A stretch of 64,000 nucleotides of DNA from Paraburkholderia lacunae (GCF_003353175.1 NZ_QHKS01000012.1:186001-250000), one strand, 5' to 3'. Positions 8,509-18,001 are shown, counted from the first letter of the stretch. Notes: generated by a model not told the origin, from the sequence alone. Translations and numbers: made by a program.

Positions 8509-9528
8509 ATGCCGGCTACACGTATGATGATTGCGCGCCGTGCGGGCGTTAGCGTGGCCACGGTCGATCGTGTGTTGCGCGACGATCAGGCCGTGCGTCC
8601 GGCAACAGCCGAGCGCGTTCACCTCGCGCTCGCGACGCTGCGCGACGAACGCGCGAGCCGCGGCCGTCCGTCGAAGCTCACCTCGTTTCGCGTCGCGTTC
8701 GTGCTTCCCCAGATCAACTCGCGCTTTCTCGATCACGTCGAGCGCAACATCGCGCTGTCCGCCAGTTTCTTTCGCGAACACCGGATCATCCCGTCGTTCT
8801 ATCGCTGCGATTTTTCGAGCCAGCGCGATACCGCTGCATTCTCCGAACAGGTGGCCGATTACGACGCGCTCGTGCTCGTGCCGCTTGACTATCCCTGGGT
8901 CGAACGTCTGATCGAGGATATGAGCGCGGTGAATGTGCCGGTCGTCACGGTGTTCTCCGATCTGCCCGCGAGCCACCGCGCCGCGTACGTCGGCGTTGAT
9001 AACCGGATCGCCGGGCGTACGGCCGGTTTGTTGATGGGCCGTTTTCTCGGTTCCCGCCTCGGCACGGTGGCGGTGCTGTCCGCGTCGTCACGCCTGCACG
9101 ATCAACTTGAGCGGCGCATCGGCTTCTCGCAGGTGCTGGAAGAGGATTTCCGCAACCTGCGCTGGATCGCCGAACCCGACTTTGCCGAAGACGACGACGG
9201 CGCAGGTCTCGCCGCGCAGGGGCTGCTGGCGCGTCATCCGGATCTGGTCGGCGTCTATGTAACCGGGGGCGGCATTTCCGGGATTGCGTCGGCGTTGCAG
9301 GAATCGGGCGACAAGTCCCGTCTCGTTCTGATCGGCCATGAATGTACCGCGGAAACGCGCAGCCAGTTATCCGAGCGCGCGATCGATGTGATTCTCGATC
9401 AGGACGTGCGAGGCATCGTTCACTGGGCCGGTCTCGCCGCCATCAATTTTCTTAACGACGTGCGTGGCGCGCTCGCCATCCCAACGCCGGAAACCCGAAT
9501 TTATCTTCGTGAGAATGCGCATGCCTGA
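8509..9528 (+). CDS. LacI family transcriptional regulator
   Basis: A 339-residue regulator with a LacI helix-turn-helix at residues about 5-28 (IARRAGVSVATVDRVLRDD) followed by a periplasmic-binding-protein-like effector domain (FRVAFVLPQ, VDNRIAGRTAG, VTGGGISGI, LIGHECTAETR). Such proteins bind a sugar-type ligand and control the adjacent transport operon. The gene directly precedes the ABC transporter/DhaKL genes on the same strand, so it most likely controls them. Start at 8509 follows GGAGGAG at 8498-8504; an upstream frame from 8479 adds a basic leader without a ribosome site. Confidence 0.92.
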   Translation: MPATRMMIARRAGVSVATVDRVLRDDQAVRPATAERVHLALATLRDERASRGRPSKLTSFRVAFVLPQINSRFLDHVERNIALSASFFREHRIIPSFYRCDFSSQRDTAAFSEQVADYDALVLVPLDYPWVERLIEDMSAVNVPVVTVFSDLPASHRAAYVGVDNRIAGRTAGLLMGRFLGSRLGTVAVLSASSRLHDQLERRIGFSQVLEEDFRNLRWIAEPDFAEDDDGAGLAAQGLLARHPDLVGVYVTGGGISGIASALQESGDKSRLVLIGHECTAETRSQLSERAIDVILDQDVRGIVHWAGLAAINFLNDVRGALAIPTPETRIYLRENAHA

Positions 9529-9642
9529 AGCTCGCGACACGCGGATTGCGGTCTGAATCCGCAGGAGCCGAAACGCGGTGCCCGGCGCATGGGCGCTGTT
9601 CCATATCAGGTTGGAGACCCGGGAAAGGCAAGGAGAAGACAA

Positions 9643-10974
9643 ATGTTACGTCTTACGTCAGCAAGGGTAATGGCGGCGGCCATCGTCTCGTTGGGATTCG
9701 GCATGGCGACGGGCGCACAGGCACAGGGCAAGCAATTGACCTTGTGTTGGGCGGCGTGGGACCCGGCCAACGCACTCGTCGAACTGTCGAAGGATTTCAC
9801 AGGCAAGACCGGCATCACGATGAAGTTCGAGTTCGTGCCGTGGACCAGTTACGCGGATCGCTTCATTAACGAGCTCAATTCGCACGGCAAACTGTGCGAC
9901 CTGATCATCGGCGACAGCCAGTGGATTGGCGGCGCGGCGGTGAACGGGCACTACGTGAAGCTCAACGATTTCTTCGCGAAGAACAAGATATCGATGAACG
10001 ACTTCGTGCCGGCGACCGTGGTCGGTTATTCGGAGTGGCCGAAGAATACGCCGAACTACTGGGCGTTGCCGGCCATGGCCGATGCGGTCGGCTGGACCTA
10101 TCGCAAGGACTGGTTCGCACGCCCCGAGTTGCGCGCGGAGTTCAAGCAGAAATATAAACGAGAGCTCGAACCGCCCACCACGTTGGACGAACTCAAACAA
10201 ACCGCCGAGTTCTTCCAGGGCCGCAAGATTGACGGCAAGACGGTGTACGGCGCCTATATCTTCACCGAGCGCGGCTCCGAAGGCATCACGATGGGCGTCA
10301 CCAATGCGCTCTACAACTTCGGTTTCGAATATGAAGACCCCAAGAAACCCTATCACCTGGACGGCTTCGTCAATTCGCTGGGCGCGGTCAAGGGGCTGGA
10401 GTTTTACAAGGCGCTCTACAAGTGCTGCACGGCGCCGGGCATGACCAACGCGTACATGCAGGAAGGACTGGATGCGTTCAAGTCCGGCCAGGTGGCGATG
10501 CAGATGAACTGGTTCGCGTTCTTCCCCGGGCTCTACAAAGACCCGAATGTGGGTGGCGACAAGATCGGCTTTTTCGTCAATCCGCGTGAGTCGAAGCAGT
10601 ACACGCAGCTGGGCGGGCAGGGCATCTCGGTCGTCTCGTACTCGGAACATAAGGACGACGCGCTCGAGTACATCAAATGGTTCGCGCAGCCGGACGTTCA
10701 GAAGAAATGGTGGCAGCTGGGCGGCTATTCGGCGGCGAAGTCCGTGGTCGACGCGCCGGACTTTCCGAAGAGCGCGCCCTTTGCACCGGCTTTCCTGAAG
10801 TCGATGGCGATCGTGAAAGACTTCTGGGCCGAGCCCGCCTATGCCGAACTGCTGCTCGACATGCAAAAGCGCATCCACGACTACGTGGTGGCCGACAAGG
10901 GCACGGCCAAGGAAGCGCTCGATCTGCTGGTCAAAGACTGGAACAAGGTCTTCAAGGCCGAAGGCAAGAACTAG
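9643..10974 (+). CDS. Sugar/polyol ABC transporter substrate-binding protein
   Basis: A 443-residue extracytoplasmic solute-binding protein of the family 1 (MalE/UgpB) type. A signal peptide covers residues 1-26 (cleavage after GAQA). The lobes show the usual features, including LCWAAWDPANAL near the start of the mature protein, a central YWALPAMADAVGW and late SEHKDDALEYIKWF. Start at 9643 follows AAGGAGAAG. It heads an operon with permeases, ATPases and a dihydroxyacetone-kinase-like pair, so the ligand may be a polyol, a tetrose or another short sugar (inference). Confidence 0.92.
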   Translation: MLRLTSARVMAAAIVSLGFGMATGAQAQGKQLTLCWAAWDPANALVELSKDFTGKTGITMKFEFVPWTSYADRFINELNSHGKLCDLIIGDSQWIGGAAVNGHYVKLNDFFAKNKISMNDFVPATVVGYSEWPKNTPNYWALPAMADAVGWTYRKDWFARPELRAEFKQKYKRELEPPTTLDELKQTAEFFQGRKIDGKTVYGAYIFTERGSEGITMGVTNALYNFGFEYEDPKKPYHLDGFVNSLGAVKGLEFYKALYKCCTAPGMTNAYMQEGLDAFKSGQVAMQMNWFAFFPGLYKDPNVGGDKIGFFVNPRESKQYTQLGGQGISVVSYSEHKDDALEYIKWFAQPDVQKKWWQLGGYSAAKSVVDAPDFPKSAPFAPAFLKSMAIVKDFWAEPAYAELLLDMQKRIHDYVVADKGTAKEALDLLVKDWNKVFKAEGKN

Positions 10975-11050
10975 CGTGTATCCGGACTGGACCGGCGGCG
11001 TCTGCACGTGCATTTGCACATTGACGCCGGTCCGCTTAAAGGAGTCAGGC

Positions 11051-12007
11051 ATGTTGGCAAACAAGCCTTTTGCGTCGACCGGTCTCGAATCCGGCGCATC
11101 GGCGCGCGTGCGCACGCGCCTCGCCGGCTTATCGGACAGAACGATAGCGTGGCTGTTCATTCTTCCCACGCTCCTGTTGCTGCTCGCGATCAACATCTTT
11201 CCGCTGATCTGGGCGCTGCGTCTGTCGTTTACGAACTTCAAGTCGAATATGCCGAGCGTGCCGGCGCGCTTTGTCGGTATCGACAACTACGTCGACATTC
11301 TTACCGACGAAGACATCTGGTACGCAATGCAGGTCACGGCGCGTTTCGTGCTCTGGTCGGTCGGACTGGAGGTTCTGCTGGGCTTCGGCCTCGCGCTGCT
11401 GATCAACCGGCAGTTTCGCGGCCATAGTTTCTGGACCACGCTGATCCTGCTGCCGATGATGCTGTCGCCGGCAGTCGTCGGCAACTTCTGGACCTTTCTG
11501 CTGCAGCCGCAGACGGGTCTTTTCAACGACATCGTCGGCTTCCTGACCGGCATTGCGCCCGGCTCGTTCCAGATGATCGGCGACGTGTCGCTCGCGCCAT
11601 GGACCATCGTGATGGTCGATACGTGGATGTGGACGCCTTACGTGATGCTGATCTGCCTCGCGGGTCTGCGTTCGATTCCCGACTACATCTACGAAGCGGC
11701 TGAAGTGGATCGCGCCACGCCGTGGCGCCAGTTCTGGTCGATCACGCTGCCGATGACCTTGCCGTTTCTGATGCTCGCCGTGCTGTTTCGCGGCATCGAG
11801 AACTTCAAGATGTTCGACATGGTGAATCTGCTGACCTCCGGCGGACCGGGTTCGGTCACGGAGACCGTGTCGATCACGCTCAAGCGCGCCGCGTTCGAGA
11901 AGTGGCAAACCGGCTATTCGTCGGCGCTCGCCATCATTCTGTTCGTGACGGTGTTCGGCGCGGCGAACATCTACGTCAAGGCGCTCAACCGGGTGAAACA
12001 GCGATGA
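11051..12007 (+). CDS. ABC transporter permease (MalF-like)
   Basis: A 318-residue inner-membrane permease with about six helices. Residues near 215-235 carry the EAA loop (YIYEAAEVDRATPWRQFWSI) that docks to the ATPase. Its first segment (TIAWLFILPTLLLLLAI) is typical of MalF/UgpA-type sugar permeases. The start at 11051 is preceded by AAAGGAG. The stop overlaps the next permease start by four bases (ATGA), showing translational coupling. Confidence 0.92.
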   Translation: MLANKPFASTGLESGASARVRTRLAGLSDRTIAWLFILPTLLLLLAINIFPLIWALRLSFTNFKSNMPSVPARFVGIDNYVDILTDEDIWYAMQVTARFVLWSVGLEVLLGFGLALLINRQFRGHSFWTTLILLPMMLSPAVVGNFWTFLLQPQTGLFNDIVGFLTGIAPGSFQMIGDVSLAPWTIVMVDTWMWTPYVMLICLAGLRSIPDYIYEAAEVDRATPWRQFWSITLPMTLPFLMLAVLFRGIENFKMFDMVNLLTSGGPGSVTETVSITLKRAAFEKWQTGYSSALAIILFVTVFGAANIYVKALNRVKQR

Positions 12008-12957
12008 GACCGACTACTACGCAACATTCGGTGGTGGCGTCGTCGGCGCGCGGCAAGCGGTTCGCCGCGGCGGCCGTCATCACGTACGCATTGCTCGCGA
12101 CCTTGCCGATGGTCTGGATCTTCATGACGAGCTTCAAGACGCAGGAAGATGCAATCGCCTATCCGCCCGTCGTGCTGTTTCAACCGTCGATGGAAGGCTA
12201 TGTGAATCTGTTCACGATCCGCTCGCGGCAGACGCCGGAGTTCATCGCCAGTCTGCCGCCGGCGCGAACCTGGTATGAGCGCGACGTGCGCAAGCGCAAC
12301 ATGGTGATCGCGGGAGCGTCGAAGGTTTTGCCGCGTTTCGTGAACTCGCTCGTGATCGGTTTCGGCTCGACCTTTCTCGCGGTGTTTCTCGGTACGCTCG
12401 CCGCTTACGCGTTCTCGCGTTTCAAGGTGCCGCTCGCCGACGACCTGCTGTTCTTCATCCTGTCGACGCGCATGATGCCGCCGATCGCGGTCGCAATTCC
12501 GATCTACCTGATGTACCGCGCGCTGGGTTTGAGCGACAGCTATGTCGGCATGATCGTGCTGTATACAGCGGTGAACGTGTCGCTGGCGGTGTGGCTGCTG
12601 AAGGGCTTCATGGACGAGATTCCGCGTGAATACGAAGAGGCGGCGTTGGTCGACGGCTATACGCGCTTGCAGGCCTTCGTCAAAGTGGTGCTGCCGCAAG
12701 CAGTCACCGGCATCGCGGCGACTGCGATTTTCTGCCTGATCTTCGCCTGGAACGAGTATGCGTTCGCGTCGCTGCTGACAAGCGGCGACGCGCAAACCAT
12801 GCCGCCGTTCATCCCGTTCATCATCGGCGAGGGCGGCCAGGATTGGCCTGCCGTTGCAGCGGCGACGACGCTGTTCGTGCTGCCGATACTCATCTTCACT
12901 GTCGTGTTGCGCAAGCATCTGTTGCGCGGCATCACCTTCGGAGCGGTACGCAAATGA
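12004..12957 (+). CDS. ABC transporter permease (MalG-like)
   Basis: A 317-residue partner permease. Six hydrophobic segments are visible, with the EAA loop REYEEAALVDGYTRLQAF in the C-terminal half and a large periplasmic loop near residues 55-105. MalG/UgpE-like. It overlaps both neighbours by four bases, so it is translated with the rest of the operon. Confidence 0.92.
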   Translation: MRPTTTQHSVVASSARGKRFAAAAVITYALLATLPMVWIFMTSFKTQEDAIAYPPVVLFQPSMEGYVNLFTIRSRQTPEFIASLPPARTWYERDVRKRNMVIAGASKVLPRFVNSLVIGFGSTFLAVFLGTLAAYAFSRFKVPLADDLLFFILSTRMMPPIAVAIPIYLMYRALGLSDSYVGMIVLYTAVNVSLAVWLLKGFMDEIPREYEEAALVDGYTRLQAFVKVVLPQAVTGIAATAIFCLIFAWNEYAFASLLTSGDAQTMPPFIPFIIGEGGQDWPAVAAATTLFVLPILIFTVVLRKHLLRGITFGAVRK

Positions 12958-13148
12958 AACGAGATGCCGTGTTGCCGCGTAGGCATATTCTGCGCCGTGG
13001 CTACAGCGAAGCCGCATCGACCGCGCTGATCGGTCTCGGCATGGCGATGCTGGTGCAGCCGTTTTCGCTGGTGTTGTTCACCTGGTCGTTTCCGGTCGTT
13101 TTGGTCGGCGCGCTCGCGTTCGTCGTCACCAGCCATTTCCCGGATTGA
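12954..13148 (+). CDS. Small membrane protein of the sugar ABC operon
   Basis: A 64-residue basic-then-hydrophobic protein: an Arg-rich N-terminus, then two hydrophobic stretches (ALIGLGMAMLVQPFSLVLF and PVVLVGALAFVVT). It overlaps the preceding permease by four bases and is five bases from the next ATPase, so it belongs to the operon. A small membrane subunit in the same place is known from the rhizobial glycerol transporter (GlpU); this protein is not clearly homologous, and its function is unknown. Confidence 0.75.
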   Translation: MKRDAVLPRRHILRRGYSEAASTALIGLGMAMLVQPFSLVLFTWSFPVVLVGALAFVVTSHFPD

Positions 13149-13152
13149 CGCC

Positions 13153-14256
13153 ATGTCCACGATCGTTCTCGCCAACCTCCATAAACGTTTCGACGACTTC
13201 GTCGCGGTGCGCGACACCAGTCTGACGATCGGCGCCGGGCGTTTTGTCGTGCTGCTCGGCCCGTCGGGTTGCGGAAAGACCACCACGTTGCGGATGATCG
13301 CCGGGCTCGAACTGCCGACGTCCGGGCAAATCCTGATCGACGGTGAAGACGTCACCGCGTTGCGCGCGCGTCAGCGCGATATCGCGTTCGTCTTTCAGAT
13401 GTTCGCGCTGTATCCGCACATGACGGTGCGCAACAACATTGCGTTTCCACTGAAAAACGAGCACGTATCGCGCAAGGAGATCGCGGCCCGGGTCGATGCG
13501 GCGGCGCACATGTTGCGCATCGAGAGCATTCTCGATCGCAAGACCGGCGGCCTGTCCGGTGGCGACCGGCAGCGCGTGGCGCTCGGGCGCGCGATCGTGC
13601 GTCAACCGAAGGCGTTTCTGATGGACGAACCACTCGGCACGCTCGATGCGGACTTCCGCGAGCTGATGTGTCTCGAATTGCGCAAGCTGCATAACGCGCT
13701 GGCCGCGACGACTGTCTACGTGACGCACGATCAGAGCGAAGCGATGGCGATGGCCGACGACATCGTTGTGATGAACAAAGGCGAAGTGCTGCAAGCGGGA
13801 GCGCCGCACGAGATTTACCACTTTCCGGCGACGGTGTTCGTCGGCAATTTTATCGGCAGTCCGCCGATGAATTTCCTGCCGGTCGACAGCGGTGTCGATG
13901 TGGGTCACGAAGAGGTGCGCCTGCATGGCGCACCGGTGCCGGTGCCGCGCTGCGAGCAGGGCACTGCCCGCGTGCTGCTGGGCATCCGCCCGGAGCATGT
14001 CGTCATCGATGAACACGGCCCGCTGCGCGGCAAGGTTATCGCCGATGAATATCTCGGCTCGCATCAGGTGCTGGTGATCGAAACAGCGCTGGGCGTTGTG
14101 CGCGTGCGGGCGGCCAAGGACGACGGCTTGCCTGCCGGGTCGCCAGTCGGCCTGTCGTTTCGCAAGGAACGCACGCTGCTTTACGACGCGCAAACAGGCC
14201 GCCTGTTGCCGGGCGCCTCATACACGATTCCTGCCCACGGAGACCTTCATGGCTGA
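13153..14256 (+). CDS. ABC transporter ATP-binding protein (MalK/UgpC type), first of two
   Basis: A 367-residue ATPase. Walker A GPSGCGKTT (Lys42), signature LSGGDRQRVALGRA, Walker B FLMDEPLGTLDA and switch YVTHDQSEA are all intact. A C-terminal TOBE/MOP-type domain (ILLGIRPEHVV-like region near 275-290) follows. It energises the permease pair encoded just upstream. Its 3' end overlaps the second ATPase gene by eight bases. Confidence 0.93.
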   Translation: MSTIVLANLHKRFDDFVAVRDTSLTIGAGRFVVLLGPSGCGKTTTLRMIAGLELPTSGQILIDGEDVTALRARQRDIAFVFQMFALYPHMTVRNNIAFPLKNEHVSRKEIAARVDAAAHMLRIESILDRKTGGLSGGDRQRVALGRAIVRQPKAFLMDEPLGTLDADFRELMCLELRKLHNALAATTVYVTHDQSEAMAMADDIVVMNKGEVLQAGAPHEIYHFPATVFVGNFIGSPPMNFLPVDSGVDVGHEEVRLHGAPVPVPRCEQGTARVLLGIRPEHVVIDEHGPLRGKVIADEYLGSHQVLVIETALGVVRVRAAKDDGLPAGSPVGLSFRKERTLLYDAQTGRLLPGASYTIPAHGDLHG

Positions 14257-15295
14257 AATCCAGTTGCGCAATGTGTCGAAACGCTTTGGCGACATCCGCG
14301 CTGTCGACGATCTTTCGATCGATGTGAAGGACGGCGAGTTCGTCGTGCTGCTTGGTCCGAGCGGCGCGGGTAAGACAACCACGCTGCGCCTGATCGCCGG
14401 ACTCGAACGGCCGGATGCCGGCGATGTCCTGATTGACGGCGGCATCGCGACGGGTGTGCATCCATCGGAGCGCGATGTCGCGTTCATCTTCCAGCAGTAC
14501 TCGCTGTATCCGCATCTGACCGTGTTCGGCAACCTGGCGTTTCCGTTGCGTTCGCCGAAAAGACGCACGAGCGAAGCGGAGGTGCGCGCGCGAGTTCACG
14601 CGGTCGCCGAGATGTTGCACATGGAATCGAAGCTCGACAACATGGCCACTCATCTGTCAGGCGGCGAAATGCAGCGGGTGGCGATAGGGCGCGCGCTCGT
14701 GCGGCAACCCAAGGCGTTTCTGATGGACGAACCGCTGTCGTCGCTCGATGCGAAGCTGCGTGAGGAGTTGCGCATCGAACTCAAGCGCCTGCATCGCACG
14801 ATTGGCGCAACGATCGTCTATGTCACGCACGATCAGGTCGAGGCGACCACGCTCGCCGATCGCATCGGCATTCTCGAACATGGGCATCTCGTGCAACTCG
14901 GCACACCGCGCGAAGTGTATGGCAATCCGGTTTCGCTGAGCGCCGCGCAGCGGCTCGGCTCCCCGCCGATCAACCTGCTGCCGCCCGCGCTGTTCGATGC
15001 GGCGCACATGCCGGCGGGCACGGCAACGGTCGCGATCCGCCCCGAGGACATCGTGCTGCACGACGCCGACGCACGCGATCAACGCAACGTGGCGGGCGCA
15101 CAGGACGCGTTGAATCTGAAAGTGCTCGAATATTCGCCGCTGCGCCATCTGCTGATTCTCGATCGGGCCGGTACCGCTGTGGTGGCGACGACGGTTGCCG
15201 AGCGCAACTTCTCGCCGGGGCAGTCGGTCGGGGTTTCACTGCCGGCGCGCAGCCTTCTCTATTTCCGTGCCGACGGCAGGAGGATCCCGACATGA
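14249..15295 (+). CDS. ABC transporter ATP-binding protein (MalK/UgpC type), second of two
   Basis: A 348-residue ATPase with intact Walker A GPSGAGKTT (Lys42), signature LSGGEMQRVAIGRA, Walker B FLMDEPLSSLDA and switch YVTHDQVEA. The C-terminal TOBE-like part includes ATVAIRPEDIVL. It differs clearly from the preceding ATPase (for example VHPSERDVAFIFQQYSLYPH), so the two are ancient paralogues and may form a heterodimer. Most MalK-type systems use a homodimer; glycerol and erythritol-type importers use two. Confidence 0.92.
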   Translation: MAEIQLRNVSKRFGDIRAVDDLSIDVKDGEFVVLLGPSGAGKTTTLRLIAGLERPDAGDVLIDGGIATGVHPSERDVAFIFQQYSLYPHLTVFGNLAFPLRSPKRRTSEAEVRARVHAVAEMLHMESKLDNMATHLSGGEMQRVAIGRALVRQPKAFLMDEPLSSLDAKLREELRIELKRLHRTIGATIVYVTHDQVEATTLADRIGILEHGHLVQLGTPREVYGNPVSLSAAQRLGSPPINLLPPALFDAAHMPAGTATVAIRPEDIVLHDADARDQRNVAGAQDALNLKVLEYSPLRHLLILDRAGTAVVATTVAERNFSPGQSVGVSLPARSLLYFRADGRRIPT

Positions 15296-15924
15296 ACGGC
15301 AAAACGGTCATGGCGTGCATCGACGCCGCCTTTGCGTCGCTGAAGGAGCATACCGACGAGATCGCGTCGCTCGACCAGCAGATCGGCGACGGCGATCACA
15401 TCTTCAATCTGCTGCGAGGCATGGAAGCGCTGCTTGCCGTGAAAGCGGATATCGAAGCCGAAGCATTCGGGCCCGCGCTCGAACTCGCGGCGTCCAAGGT
15501 GCTGTCGACAGTCGGCGGATCGTCGGGACCTTTGTTTTTTTCGTTGCTGAGCGGCATGGCGAAAGCGTCCGCGGGAAATGCGCCGGATGTGGCCGGTTTC
15601 GCGCATGTTTTTTCGGCGGGCGTCGAGGCGGTGGGACTGCGCGGCAAGACCGGCGTCGGCAGTAAGACAATGATGGACGTGCTGATTCCGGTCGCGAAGC
15701 GCTTCGGCGAACTCGCCGCACAAGGCGCGAGCGCTCGCGAAGTGCGCGAGGTGCTGCCGCGGGTAGCCGAGGACAGCATGCTCGCTACCCGCGACATGCT
15801 GGCGACCAAGGGGCGTGCGTCGTTTCTCGGCGAACGCTCCCGCGGACATATCGACCCCGGCGCACGTTCCAGTCAGATCATGATTGCGGCGGTATGCGCG
15901 CGGCTGGCGCAACACAACAAGTGA
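15292..15924 (+). CDS. DhaL-domain (dihydroxyacetone kinase nucleotide-binding subunit-like) protein
   Basis: A 210-residue all-helical DhaL domain. The Mg-ATP-binding cluster DQQIGDGDH (Asp33, Asp35, His36) and the GGSSGPLFFSLL and GKTGVGSKTMMDVL motifs match the family. DhaL carries ATP or ADP and phosphorylates the ketose bound to DhaK. It overlaps the upstream ATPase gene by four bases and is followed by the DhaK-type gene, so import and phosphorylation are coupled. The DGDH-I in place of the usual DGDHG is a small departure. Confidence 0.9.
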   Translation: MNGKTVMACIDAAFASLKEHTDEIASLDQQIGDGDHIFNLLRGMEALLAVKADIEAEAFGPALELAASKVLSTVGGSSGPLFFSLLSGMAKASAGNAPDVAGFAHVFSAGVEAVGLRGKTGVGSKTMMDVLIPVAKRFGELAAQGASAREVREVLPRVAEDSMLATRDMLATKGRASFLGERSRGHIDPGARSSQIMIAAVCARLAQHNK

Positions 15925-15938
15925 AGGAGCGAGAGACC

Positions 15939-16928
15939 GTGAAAAAATTCATCAACCATGTGGACGATTTTCTCGCTGAGAGTCTGGCGGGATTCGCCGC
16001 TGCGCACAGCGACCTGGTGGTGCTCCACAATGAACCCGTGTTCGTGCGCCGCAAGGACCTGAAGCGCGGCAAGGTTGCGCTGATTTCAGGCGGCGGCTCG
16101 GGACACGAGCCGCTGCATTCGGGCTTTGTCGGTTATGGGATGCTCGATGCCGCCTGTCCCGGGCAGATCTTCACGTCGCCGACGCCGGACCAGATGATGT
16201 CCGCCGCGAGGGCCGTCGATGCCGGCGCGGGCGTGCTGTTCATCGTGAAGAACTACTCCGGAGACCTGATGAACTTCGAGATGGCGTCGGAGATGTCCGA
16301 GGTGCCGAACGCGATGGTGCTGATCAACGACGACGTGGCCGTGGAAAACTCGAGCTACACGACTGGCCGCCGGGGCGTCGCGGGCGCGGTGATCGTCGAA
16401 AAGCTGGTGGGCAGCATGGCCGAGAGCGGCGCGAATCTCGAACAATGCAAAGCCTTCGGCGACCGGATCAACAAGCGCACCGCGTCGATGGGCGTGGCGT
16501 TTACCAGTTGCACGGTGCCGGCGGCCGGCACGCTGACGTTCAAGATCGGCGACGACGAAATCGAAGTGGGCGTCGGCATTCATGGCGAGCCCGGCCGGCG
16601 GCGCGCCAAGTTCGCGCCGGCCGACGCGATCGCGGGCGAATTGCTCACGGCGATCACTGAGGACCTGAAGCCGGCGGCTGATGCGGAGTTGCTGGTGCTC
16701 GTCAATGGGCTAGGCGGGACGCCGCTTGGCGAGCTCTATCTGCTGTTCAACGCCACGCGTCTGTGGCTGGAGCAGCGCGGTCTGAGGATCGGCCGCGCGC
16801 AGGTTGGCGCATTGACGACGTCGCTCGAGATGGCGGGCGCGTCGATCACGCTGTGTGTGCTCGACGACGAGATGAAGCGTCACTGGGATAGCGCGGTGCA
16901 TACGCCCGGACTGCGCTGGGGAATGTAG
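15939..16928 (+). CDS. DhaK-domain (dihydroxyacetone/tetrose kinase substrate-binding subunit-like) protein
   Basis: A 329-residue DhaK subunit. GGGSGHEPLHSGFVGYGML (His56 within it) and VGVGIHGEPGRRR with His215, the residue that binds the substrate carbonyl covalently, are present. A GTG at 15939 is taken as the start because AAGGAGCGAGAG lies just upstream and the Met-Lys-Lys-Phe N-terminus is that of the family. DhaK homologues act on dihydroxyacetone, erythrulose and related ketoses. The transporter context favours a polyol or short ketose, but which one is not decided by sequence. Confidence 0.9.
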   Translation: MKKFINHVDDFLAESLAGFAAAHSDLVVLHNEPVFVRRKDLKRGKVALISGGGSGHEPLHSGFVGYGMLDAACPGQIFTSPTPDQMMSAARAVDAGAGVLFIVKNYSGDLMNFEMASEMSEVPNAMVLINDDVAVENSSYTTGRRGVAGAVIVEKLVGSMAESGANLEQCKAFGDRINKRTASMGVAFTSCTVPAAGTLTFKIGDDEIEVGVGIHGEPGRRRAKFAPADAIAGELLTAITEDLKPAADAELLVLVNGLGGTPLGELYLLFNATRLWLEQRGLRIGRAQVGALTTSLEMAGASITLCVLDDEMKRHWDSAVHTPGLRWGM

Positions 16929-17204
16929 GGGCAGGCAGCGCATCGGTGCGTCCGCGGTGACGCCGCTGGCAAGCGTTGTCCTGCCGTTCGACAGGCGTTG
17001 ACGGCAGTTTGGTAGGGAATACCTTCGCTTCGCGGTTAGCCGGCGAAGGCGCGGTGGTTTTGACTTTACTCCATTGAGACGCAACTAACGGTCAAGTTCG
17101 GCGCTCGCCTCCAAATAACGCGGGGCCGCCTCGCTGGATACCTGAAGCGCGAACTGCTCGCGCGCGGCGCAGCGGCTATGCAGCGAAGCGACCCGTTACG
17201 CCAC

Positions 17205-17438
17205 TCAACGGTTACCGTCAAGCAGATCGCCGAGCAGGCCGTCAAATGCTGCTTGGGCGTCTTCGAGTTCCTGCAGCGCGGCGTCGAAGGTTTGCAGCGC
17301 GAATTGCGAAGGCTGGCCGCTGCCGGCGGGCGGAAATTGCGATTGCAGCGAAGCGAAGGCCGTCTGCACCCGTTTGGTGGCGGTCAAGACGCGCTCCATT
17401 GCCGCTGTTTCTTCGGCTCGCGCCTGTTCGTGATCCAT
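17205..17438 (-). CDS. Small conserved-looking hypothetical protein
   Basis: A 77-residue acidic, mostly helical protein, rich in Ala, Gln and Glu, without Cys or signal peptide (MDHEQARAEETAAMERVL at its start). The composition and codon use fit a real gene and the ATG at 17438 has an A-rich upstream region (GGAGTTTTC). I recognise no family. It lies upstream of nothing in an operon, between the DhaK gene and an Lrp-type regulator. Confidence 0.55.
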   Translation of the reverse strand: MDHEQARAEETAAMERVLTATKRVQTAFASLQSQFPPAGSGQPSQFALQTFDAALQELEDAQAAFDGLLGDLLDGNR

Positions 17439-17533
17439 GAAAACTCCGTATTCGTTTGGTTTCGTCTGGTTTCGTTCGGTTTCGTCTGGCCGGCTCGCGC
17501 CGTATCGAAGAGGGGACTATGCCACGCCGGCGT

Positions 17534-18001
17534 TCAGGACAGCGGCAAGCCGCCGTTGGCCTTCACTTCCCGCAACGACAACGCCGACTCCACCGAGGTC
17601 ACGCCCGGCAGACTGCGCATTTCGTCGCGCATGAAGGTGCCGTAATCGTCGAGATCGCGCGCGACAACCTGCAGGATGTAGTCGGCGCTGCCCGATACGT
17701 TGTGGCACGCCAGAATCCGCGGAATTGCCTGCACTTCGCGCTCGAAGCGGGTGGCGACGGCGCGATCGTGCACGGCAAAGCGCACATAGACGAACGCCAC
17801 CACTCCGAGGCCGAGCGCGGTGCGCGAGAGCATCGCGCGGTACTGATCGATATAGCCGTCGCTCTCCAGACGCTTGAGGCGGCGCGCACACGGCGTCTCG
17901 CTCAGGCCGACCGTTTCGGCTAGCCGCGCATTCGACATGCGGCCGTCGTTTTGCAGCGCGGCGAGGATGGCGCGGTCTGTTTTATCGAGGTCGGTGGCCA
18001 T
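17534..18001 (-). CDS. Lrp/AsnC family transcriptional regulator
   Basis: A 155-residue regulator with an N-terminal helix-turn-helix (RMSNARLAETVGLSETPCAR, residues about 20-40) and a C-terminal RAM ligand-binding domain (FAVHDRAVATRFEREVQAIP; SGSADYILQVVARDLDDYG). It is divergent from a LysE-type exporter gene. In Burkholderia and other proteobacteria an Lrp-like protein commonly senses the amino acid and switches on the divergent exporter, so that role is inferred here. Confidence 0.93.
   Translation of the reverse strand: MATDLDKTDRAILAALQNDGRMSNARLAETVGLSETPCARRLKRLESDGYIDQYRAMLSRTALGLGVVAFVYVRFAVHDRAVATRFEREVQAIPRILACHNVSGSADYILQVVARDLDDYGTFMRDEMRSLPGVTSVESALSLREVKANGGLPLS

Noticed and set aside
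9658..11286. Long minus-strand open frame of about 540 codons across the sugar-binding-protein gene
   Set aside because: It is antisense to a clear, signal-bearing binding-protein gene, is very rich in Arg/His, shows no family motif and arises from high-GC codon bias.
16929..17204. Small genes between the DhaK gene and the hypothetical gene at 17205
   Set aside because: Only short frames without start signals or motifs.
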